Assembly (NCBI GenBank): GCA_002424045.1 | Contig: DIPH01000007.1 | Span: 1-19,559 of the forward strand | Source: Firmicutes bacterium UBA5493 | GTDB taxonomy: Bacteria > Bacillota > Limnochordia > Darwinibacteriales > Darwinibacteriaceae | Reading direction: 5' to 3' | DNA length: 19,559 nt | Shown here: in pieces, positions 14,665 to 19,559 of the stretch | Numbering within the stretch: position 1 is the first letter of the stretch | Layout of the letters: every line of letters begins with the position of its first letter | Program-made: the position numbers and the translations under genes | Notes under the pieces: model-generated | Databases searched by the model: none | Seen by the model: only the letters and a program-made list of their open reading frames with translations | What the model was told of the DNA's origin: nothing

Positions 14665-14913
14665 CTACCCTCCAAATATCGCGATGTCTTTGAGATTCAA
14701 TCCCGTGTTGATTGCCACGATACCTGTAAAGACGGCGATCAGTATCCATATCAATTTCCACAAGTTTTTTGTGTAGGTAGCGTCCCTATTTTCTATTGCC
14801 TCTTTTAGTTCCTGGACATCTGATGTTTTTGCTGTTTCGTTGAGCTGGGATTTCATGTCCTTAACATCTGCTTCCAACCTGTCTATCCTATGCGTCTGTG
14901 TACACGGCTCCAT
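14665..14913 (-). CDS. Coiled-coil membrane-anchored protein, XhlA/holin-like
   Basis: The 82-residue protein has an N-terminal coiled coil (RIDRLEADVKDMKSQLNETA, with a heptad pattern), one transmembrane helix (LWKLIWILIAVFTGIVAINTG) and a short tail. This is the layout of XhlA (hemolysin XhlA, PF10779-type) proteins of Bacillus phages, which work with a holin and endolysin in lysis. AAGGAGG sits seven bases before ATG 14913. It heads the lysis gene group; the upstream stretch carries a minus-strand terminator and the oppositely oriented lipoprotein gene. Confidence 0.8.
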   Translation of the reverse strand: MEPCTQTHRIDRLEADVKDMKSQLNETAKTSDVQELKEAIENRDATYTKNLWKLIWILIAVFTGIVAINTGLNLKDIAIFGG

Positions 14914-14943
14914 TGATCGCCCTCCTTAGCTTATTTGGGTACT

Positions 14944-14966
14944 AAAAAAGCCTAGTCGCCTAGGCT
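14944..14966 (-). terminator. Terminator on the 5' side of the lipoprotein cargo gene
   Basis: On the minus strand AGCCTAG-GCGA-CTAGGCT is followed by six T. It precedes the lysis genes and, with the hairpin at 15874-15897, brackets the plus-strand lipoprotein gene. Confidence 0.82.
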
Positions 14967-14971
14967 AATTC

Positions 14972-15000
14972 TGGAAATTTGTTAATAATTGTGGTACAAT
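14972..15000 (+). promoter_or_regulatory. Candidate promoter of the lipoprotein gene
   Basis: TACAAT at 14995-15000 with TGGAAA at 14972-14977 (17-base spacing). The -10 is good (5 of 6) and the -35 modest (4 of 6). It is correctly placed 33 bases before the start codon. Confidence 0.5.
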
Positions 15001-15032
15001 TTAGTTAACAACAAATCGAGGTGATACAAACA

Positions 15033-15869
15033 ATGCGCAAACAAGCCTTACTTGTCACTATTGTGATGTCACTGTTACTTGTCGGCTGTGTGGGAAGTGG
15101 TACGCTCCCACTACCAAATCCCCCTATCGGCCCTGGGCCAACGGATCCTGACGAAATTTTCGACGGAAGCCCGACGCATCTCAGTCTTGAAGTGCAACGT
15201 AATGACACAGAAATCCAGGCTTTCACTCTGCTAGAAACCTTAGATGAAGTTGCATATGCTCGAATCACACGGATGGAACGAGGACACCAAATTTATAGCG
15301 AACTACGCGAAGTCAACCTAGTTCCTAGCGTATCACAATTTTCGATTGATACAGAATTACCAGCCGAACAAAATTATGCCGTAAAGATCGTTGTGTCTAA
15401 TGATAAGGGACAACTCTTAGAACTTGGTGTTGCAGAAAAAATTAATGCTCCCGCCAATACACTTACTAGCGTTCCAATTTCTCTAACTGCGCCATCATAC
15501 ACTTTGACCAAGCCCGAAGTAATGTACAGCGAAGGAGGACTGAGCCAGTGGTCAGTCGAAATCCCCAACGATTTTCGGAACGCAGCTTGGGCTCACATAT
15601 ATGTAGGCCTTACCCCTTGGACAAAAAACGGACATCAAGGGATTTATGATGCCAATCCATGGGGAGAGCGATGGGTGATCCCCGGCGGAAGCGGCTTTGT
15701 TCCTCAAGTAACCGAACCAACCAAGCTTTATTACCAAGTTGGTATAGCTGTCGGAGTCGATAATTATCCCGACGGAGAACCAGAGCCCAATATTTTTGAC
15801 CCCGATATAGAGCAGGGTGAAGAGTTGAGTTATATCTGGATCTACCCATACCCCGGTTGGGGAGAGTAA
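15033..15869 (+). CDS. Prophage-carried lipoprotein of unknown function (moron)
   Basis: ATG at 15033 is preceded by GAGGTGAT; the in-frame GTG at 15021 overlaps that site. The 278-residue product has a lipoprotein signal (MRKQALLVTIVMSLLLVGC, lipobox LVGC), a Pro/Gly-rich linker (LPLPNPPIGPGPTDPD) and then a beta-rich extracellular part with Trp/Tyr-rich motifs (AHIYVGLTPWT, YDANPWGERWVIPGG) and a C-terminal YIWIYPYPGWGE. No named family is recognised. It stands alone on the plus strand inside a minus-strand late operon, with its own candidate promoter and hairpins on both sides. That is the arrangement of phage moron genes expressed in the lysogen. Superinfection exclusion or host-surface alteration is plausible, not shown. 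Confidence 0.85.
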   Translation: MRKQALLVTIVMSLLLVGCVGSGTLPLPNPPIGPGPTDPDEIFDGSPTHLSLEVQRNDTEIQAFTLLETLDEVAYARITRMERGHQIYSELREVNLVPSVSQFSIDTELPAEQNYAVKIVVSNDKGQLLELGVAEKINAPANTLTSVPISLTAPSYTLTKPEVMYSEGGLSQWSVEIPNDFRNAAWAHIYVGLTPWTKNGHQGIYDANPWGERWVIPGGSGFVPQVTEPTKLYYQVGIAVGVDNYPDGEPEPNIFDPDIEQGEELSYIWIYPYPGWGE

Positions 15870-15873
15870 TCAC

Positions 15874-15897
15874 AAAGGAGCCCTATAAGGCTCCTTT
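15874..15897. terminator. Bidirectional hairpin between convergent genes
   Basis: AAAGGAGCC-CTATAA-GGCTCCTTT is a perfect nine-pair stem just past the lipoprotein stop and overlapping the stop of the minus-strand gene at 15896. T tracts on both sides are short, so termination may be partial. This would let the late transcript continue into the lysis genes. Confidence 0.7.
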
Positions 15898-16273
15898 AAT
15901 CGTTTACTAGTTCCATAAACTCGCTGTAGGCAATTTGAGCTGCCAAAGCCCTCCTGATATCATCGAGGCTGGCATCATCCTTACTAATGGCTTCTAACCC
16001 GGCTTTCAATTCGTCCAACAACTCACGTTGTCGCTCCTCAGCATTGCCTGGTTTGATTGATATCGAAACGACAGATGGATCGTGGGATATCGCCTGCGGT
16101 TCTCCTCGTTTGTCGATCCAGACTGTCTCGGTTACTTTTTCATAGCCACTAACGATTTCCTTGCCTTCTGCCAGAGTTTTGCCCTGCACCATACCAAGTA
16201 CGACGCCTCTTTCTACTGTCCCGCCATCCCCAGTCAAGTAACCGACTTTTGTTTCTCCCCTTCTCAGTTTCAT
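15896..16273 (-). CDS. Unknown protein downstream of the radical SAM gene
   Basis: The 125-residue protein starts at ATG 16273, three bases after the radical SAM stop, with GGGAGGGG as ribosome site. It has a beta-rich N-terminal half (GETKVGYLTGDGGTVERGVV, ETVWIDKRGEP, SVVSISIKP) and a helical C-terminal half (AEERQRELLDELKAGLEAI, DDIRRALAAQIAYSEFMELV). I do not recognise a family. Being coupled to the tail protein and the radical SAM enzyme, it could be a tail accessory protein or a partner in tail protein modification (inference). Confidence 0.72.
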   Translation of the reverse strand: MKLRRGETKVGYLTGDGGTVERGVVLGMVQGKTLAEGKEIVSGYEKVTETVWIDKRGEPQAISHDPSVVSISIKPGNAEERQRELLDELKAGLEAISKDDASLDDIRRALAAQIAYSEFMELVND

Positions 16274-16276
16274 GCA

Positions 16277-17413
16277 TCATCCCCTCCCGTACAGATGTCC
16301 GAGTATACCTGCTCTAGGTTTGGGCAATCGCCCTCTTTGCTTATCAGCCCAAATTCTGCATGCCTCAACCATACCTATCAAGTGCTCACAATATCCATCG
16401 GGGGCTACAAGCTCATCTCCATTAACCTGCCTGTTAATACCAGCACACCAACCCACGCCTTGGCAATGCTTGTAGGCAGTGCATCCTTCACACTCTGGCT
16501 TGGGATAAGGGTTAATGTCAGTATGATAGGTGTTAACTCGCTCGCTTATGGCCGCAAAAGGCATTTCGCTTGTAATGCCGTTCCAGATGTCGCCAATCTT
16601 GCCCACGGTGGATTCTTCATATAGCTGACAAAGGCTTAGGCTACCATCAGGTGATACGGCCCAGATACCCCGACCTGTGCCACACTTATTCCCTTCTTGC
16701 TTGGCGTTTTCTTCATCCATTACCCTTTGCACCATGTCATTCACAAACTTGCTAGGGGTTGCCCCCCATGCATAGTACTCTCCAAGTTCCAAGTAGGCAT
16801 CTTTTACCTTATCCCTTTCAAAAGAGCCTGTCACATCAGGGACCACCTGGACTGACGGGAAACCTAACCCTTCAAGCTCCCCAAATCTCCCCACGAGGTC
16901 ATAATCGTGGCCAGACCATGTTCCTCTTGCTGTGACCCAGCTTCTCTGCTTGGGAGATTGAAGAAGAAGTTGAGCATTTTTGGAAACCACCTCCCACGAA
17001 GGGGTGTTGTTTCGCAGGATTCGGTTTGCATTGTGCTCCTCCCCACCATCCAGGGATAGGATGTAAACCTTCACATTGTTGTTATCCATCCAGTCAATGC
17101 GCTCTTTAGTGAGGGCTACTCCATTAGTGGTCAGGCTAATCATCATGTTGGTGTACTCTCTGGCAGCCACAATCAGATCCCAATTCTTCAGAGGTTCTGT
17201 TCCAAAAAAGTGCAGGGACGGCTGCCCAACAGCATAGAGATTTAAAAAATCAATCGCCTTGTGCAATATTTCAACCGTCATTTTCTGATTAGAACCAGCC
17301 TTACCCAAAAAACAGTACTGACAAGCCATGTTGCAGGCTCCTTCGCCAGTTTCAGTAAAAAGCAGGAGCCTGTTTAGCCCCTGCTTTGTTGCAATTTCTT
17401 TTGTTTTGTCCAT
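16277..17413 (-). CDS. Radical SAM/SPASM maturase next to the tail protein
   Basis: The 378-residue enzyme carries the radical SAM iron-sulfur motif C27-x3-C31-x2-C34 (GACNMACQYC), the SAM-contact motif FFGTEPL (70-75, a variant of GGEP), and a C-terminal SPASM domain: C244-x12-G-x4-C262, then C308-x2-C311-x5-C317-x5-C323, and C342. That is a full set of seven auxiliary-cluster cysteines; the fourth spacing (x5) is longer than the usual x3. SPASM maturases make thioether or C-C crosslinks in RiPP peptides. I start at ATG 17413, where AGGAGG, overlapping the tail gene stop, sits seven bases upstream; the in-frame start at 17509 lies within the tail gene. The gap to the tail gene is ten bases, so translation is likely coupled. 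No N-terminal peptide-binding (RRE) domain is seen. Confidence 0.94.
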   Translation of the reverse strand: MDKTKEIATKQGLNRLLLFTETGEGACNMACQYCFLGKAGSNQKMTVEILHKAIDFLNLYAVGQPSLHFFGTEPLKNWDLIVAAREYTNMMISLTTNGVALTKERIDWMDNNNVKVYILSLDGGEEHNANRILRNNTPSWEVVSKNAQLLLQSPKQRSWVTARGTWSGHDYDLVGRFGELEGLGFPSVQVVPDVTGSFERDKVKDAYLELGEYYAWGATPSKFVNDMVQRVMDEENAKQEGNKCGTGRGIWAVSPDGSLSLCQLYEESTVGKIGDIWNGITSEMPFAAISERVNTYHTDINPYPKPECEGCTAYKHCQGVGWCAGINRQVNGDELVAPDGYCEHLIGMVEACRIWADKQRGRLPKPRAGILGHLYGRG

Positions 17414-17423
17414 GCGGCACCTC

Positions 17424-19559
17424 CTACTTTGTGATCGTATCGGCGTAGCCGTTGACACAATATCCACCTGTTGTGGTCTTGGGATCCCAAAAATGTACCC
17501 CAGACTCACGCACTGTCTCTACACTTACGATGGTGGAAAGTGGTTCGGAATCAAATGGGCGAACCATCTGCATGCCTGGTCTTAGATACAAGGCTTGCAG
17601 CTTATACCACCTTTGGCCTTGCCCCAGATCGGCCAGCACGTCAAAGGGTTGCTCAAAGGTGACATCCAGGCTTGGTCCATTGCTTGTCCTTATCCTCAAA
17701 AACTCGCGGGAATAGGAAGCATCCACAAGCCGCGTTAGTTCGCCGTGCACAACTGTATCTGTTTCCGGCTGATACCAGGGCAGAATCATTCCTGGTTTCA
17801 AGTCCTCTACTGGCACAGTGGTGTAATCTTGCGTTTCTAAGTCCCATACATCAATGGGGGTTCCCTCTCGAATACACCCACCGCCTGATTGCGAAGTTTT
17901 TTCGCAAGTTGACTGGCAAGAAACTTGACAGCCTTGACACGACGTTTCGCACGTATCTTGGCAGGAGCCTTCACACCCGCTTTGACAAGATGATTCACAG
18001 GAGCTTTCACAAGCTACCTCACATCCTGTATAACATCCCCCTATACCTCCAGAAACAGTGTAAACAGGAACCCCTGGACGTAATGGCATTTGTTCATTTT
18101 GGTAAACAGTCCGCCGGTTAATGATGATCCTACGAGCATTAGCATGTTGGTGCCTTGCTTGGATAGTGAAAGTGTTGGTTCCTGCCGGGAAGTTGCGTGC
18201 GTCTAGAATGACGCTATAAAGTTGGCTGATTCCATTGGATCCAGTTACCACCATTAAAATTTGATTGCTTGGTCCAAGTAATCTCATCTGGACATGGTCC
18301 GACGAGTCGCCTCCAGACAAAGTCTCCAATGCAGCTTCGACTTCGATTAAGAGTTGTTCCGCAAAGTAATTTGTGTCAGTTCTAATAAAACTGAAAGTTG
18401 ATACTGTCGTCCAAGTGCTAGGCAAATTTGTGTTGGACACTACTGTTGTCGAATTATACCGCCTAAGCGAGGGTGTTCCAATTAGTGGTACATTGAGATT
18501 TTCTGCAATTTTATCAAACGTAATTGCTTTAGCGGCTATAACGCGCCCTCTTACAGAATTACTTGCAAGCCTTTCAAACGGCACACCCGATTCAGAAAGT
18601 AGCATGGGGGGTATCTCCATCAGCGAATTAGCCAATACACTCCTAGCAAGAGCAATGTTACCTTGTGCCATCAGGAAACCTGCCTGAGGAAAGGTAAACC
18701 CAGTAGGGAAAAGACCTAACATCCCTGCATTGGCGATGTCTTGCTTGAACTTCGTCAAATCCCCCATGGCGATCGAAGGCATATTGTTCTTGTCCCAAAA
18801 AGCCAATTGTGCACCGTCAAGGTGCATGGAGCGTTGAGCATAACCAGGAGGTATCATCATAATGCCTTCCTCACCGATTTCAATTGCTCCACCAGCGGCA
18901 AGGATTTTTCTGGCTTCCAGGTCTAAGATGTTAGCCTCATCAAACACCGCATAACCCGCTTGGATCATGTGCGTTTTCAGTTGTTCCGCTTCTAGTGCAG
19001 TGGCTCTGACCAGACCATTTACAATAAGGTCTGCTAGAAAATAAGCCTTTTTGGTCACCGTGTCTACTGCAAAAATGGCTTGTCCGTCACTTGTGGTGGT
19101 ACCGAACACTCTAAATCGATCAGCCAACACCGCAAACTCTGATTCGTTCTGTTCATTTATCCCTGATACAAATCCAGTTGCGTACGTTTTGCCCCCACTT
19201 GTCTTTTGAGTTTTGACGCTGTATCGATCGGCAAGTTGGGTGACTTGATTGGCCTGCGTAGCCACATCGCCCTCGACATCATCAACCCTTGCGACGGTGC
19301 TTGTAATAGCTCCATCTAGTGCGCTGATATTTTGCTCGGCTGTGGTGATTCGTGCACCATGGGCAGTCACGATTATCGCATCGGCTTTTTGCTCGATCAG
19401 ACCAGCCTGAGCCGTGATCTGCGCCCCTTGGCTTGATACGGTGCCTGCCAGCGTGTCAAAGACCGCCTGGCTGACCTTAGCCGATATCTCGTCAGCTAAC
19501 ACGTCGAGACTTCCCTCTGCGTTTGTGACCCGCCCTTCGAGCGTGTCGTAGATGTCCTG
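17424..19559 (-). CDS. Phage tail-tip/fibre protein with Cys array and C-terminal Hint domain (5' end beyond window)
   Basis: The frame is open to the window edge (711 residues seen; QDIYDTLEGRVTNAEGSLDV precedes the first in-window candidate start). The upstream part is coiled-coil-like with repeated DTLEGRV/DTLAGTV and ADA/AEQ heptads, then a gpJ-like DUF1983-type segment (SEFAVLADRFRVF, GQAIFAVDTVTKKAYFLADLIVNG, GAIEIGEEGIMMI). A middle part (TNYFAEQLLIEVEAALETLS, RARRIIINR-like strands) looks like receptor-binding beta structure. Close to the end comes a twelve-cysteine CxxxC array (18035-17904), then a Hint-like domain to the stop. Role: adsorption apparatus of the phage tail. The Cys array plus Hint tail is not usual for such proteins. 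Confidence 0.88.
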   Translation of the reverse strand, partial: QDIYDTLEGRVTNAEGSLDVLADEISAKVSQAVFDTLAGTVSSQGAQITAQAGLIEQKADAIIVTAHGARITTAEQNISALDGAITSTVARVDDVEGDVATQANQVTQLADRYSVKTQKTSGGKTYATGFVSGINEQNESEFAVLADRFRVFGTTTSDGQAIFAVDTVTKKAYFLADLIVNGLVRATALEAEQLKTHMIQAGYAVFDEANILDLEARKILAAGGAIEIGEEGIMMIPPGYAQRSMHLDGAQLAFWDKNNMPSIAMGDLTKFKQDIANAGMLGLFPTGFTFPQAGFLMAQGNIALARSVLANSLMEIPPMLLSESGVPFERLASNSVRGRVIAAKAITFDKIAENLNVPLIGTPSLRRYNSTTVVSNTNLPSTWTTVSTFSFIRTDTNYFAEQLLIEVEAALETLSGGDSSDHVQMRLLGPSNQILMVVTGSNGISQLYSVILDARNFPAGTNTFTIQARHQHANARRIIINRRTVYQNEQMPLRPGVPVYTVSGGIGGCYTGCEVACESSCESSCQSGCEGSCQDTCETSCQGCQVSCQSTCEKTSQSGGGCIREGTPIDVWDLETQDYTTVPVEDLKPGMILPWYQPETDTVVHGELTRLVDASYSREFLRIRTSNGPSLDVTFEQPFDVLADLGQGQRWYKLQALYLRPGMQMVRPFDSEPLSTIVSVETVRESGVHFWDPKTTTGGYCVNGYADTITK
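17427..17876 (-). other. Hint (Hedgehog/intein)-like domain at the tail protein C-terminus
   Basis: About 150 residues begin GGGCIREGTPIDVWD (N-terminal Cys nucleophile position, then GT-I), continue VPVEDLKPGMILPWY (the -EdLkpGd- signature), reach LDVTFEQPFDVL (block B, TxxH-PF in most members) and end SGVHFWDPKTTTGGYCVNGYADTITK (like the V-YD-...-Y-VNG block). Length and order fit a Hint fold. The block B His is Gln, and the terminal His-Asn of splicing inteins is missing, so splicing is unlikely; N-terminal cleavage or a structural role remain possible. Confidence 0.68.
17904..18035 (-). repeat. CxxxC array: twelve cysteines in a four-residue register
   Basis: Residues run CYTG-CEVA-CESS-CESS-CQSG-CEGS-CQDT-CETS-CQG-CQVS-CQST-C: a Cys every fourth position except for one three-residue step. 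After the first unit each Cys is followed by Glu or Gln, and the rest are small residues. At DNA level the units are imperfect 12-base repeats (TGT GAA ...). This resembles CXXX-repeat precursor regions that radical SAM maturases modify. Confidence 0.92.

Noticed and set aside
14979..15000. TTGTTA as -35 box for the lipoprotein gene
   Set aside because: The spacing to TACAAT is only 10 bases.
17414..17509. Longer radical SAM protein with 32 extra N-terminal residues
   Set aside because: The extra part is the tail gene read in another frame, and the strong ribosome site supports ATG at 17413.
17427..17876. A splicing intein inside the tail protein
   Set aside because: There is no C-terminal His-Asn and no C-extein; the domain runs to the stop codon, so at most cleavage is possible.
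17904..18035. CRISPR-like or tandem-repeat DNA array
   Set aside because: The repeats are imperfect 12-base units in frame within a protein, with no spacers.

Overview
The window looks like a piece of a Bacillota (Firmicutes) chromosome of moderate GC. Most genes have strong AGGAGG-type ribosome binding sites, GTG starts are common, operons are tightly packed or overlapping, and rho-independent terminators are frequent. Two sequences whose C-termini resemble outer-membrane beta-barrel strands (a small prophage protein and a decayed remnant) hint at a diderm member of the phylum, but this is only a hint.

Left part (1-9265, ordinary chromosome or an older island). On the minus strand is the 5' part of a TspO/MBR-like tryptophan-rich membrane protein gene, then a decayed gene remnant with a still-perfect terminator. 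Next comes a complete plus-strand EcoR124I-type type I restriction-modification operon: hsdM, a RhuM-family gene, hsdS with TAEL spacer repeats, hsdR, and a GIY-YIG/DUF4357 protein. Consecutive genes overlap by 4-8 bases or lie 14 bases apart.

Junction (about 9224-9375). The 3' half of a tRNA-Arg(ACG) gene lies on the minus strand, still followed by its terminator but without its 5' half. This is the expected scar (attR/attL type) of an element integrated into a tRNA-Arg gene. By its orientation the element lies to the right and runs past the end of the window.

Right part (about 9316 to end). This is the late end of a prophage read on the minus strand, from high to low coordinates. It holds a large tail-tip/fibre protein (cut by the window end), a radical SAM/SPASM enzyme, a small unknown protein, a coiled-coil membrane protein, a zinc-ribbon protein, a glucosaminidase-type endolysin, a holin-like protein with a candidate -1 frameshift extension, a 52-residue protein, and a small secreted beta-barrel-like protein. 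Two tandem terminators follow, one with a G-quadruplex-capable loop. Two cargo genes break the pattern: a lipoprotein on the opposite strand flanked by hairpins, and an AT-rich single-chain type IIG-like restriction-methylase next to the attachment site.

The most unusual feature is the tail protein plus its neighbour. The C-terminal part of the tail protein carries twelve cysteines spaced almost perfectly every four residues, then a Hedgehog/intein (Hint)-like domain. The very next gene, 10 bases away, encodes a radical SAM enzyme with a complete set of SPASM cysteines, the type that installs thioether crosslinks in RiPP peptides. I infer a phage tail protein that is post-translationally crosslinked at a CxxxC array and possibly self-processed by the Hint domain.
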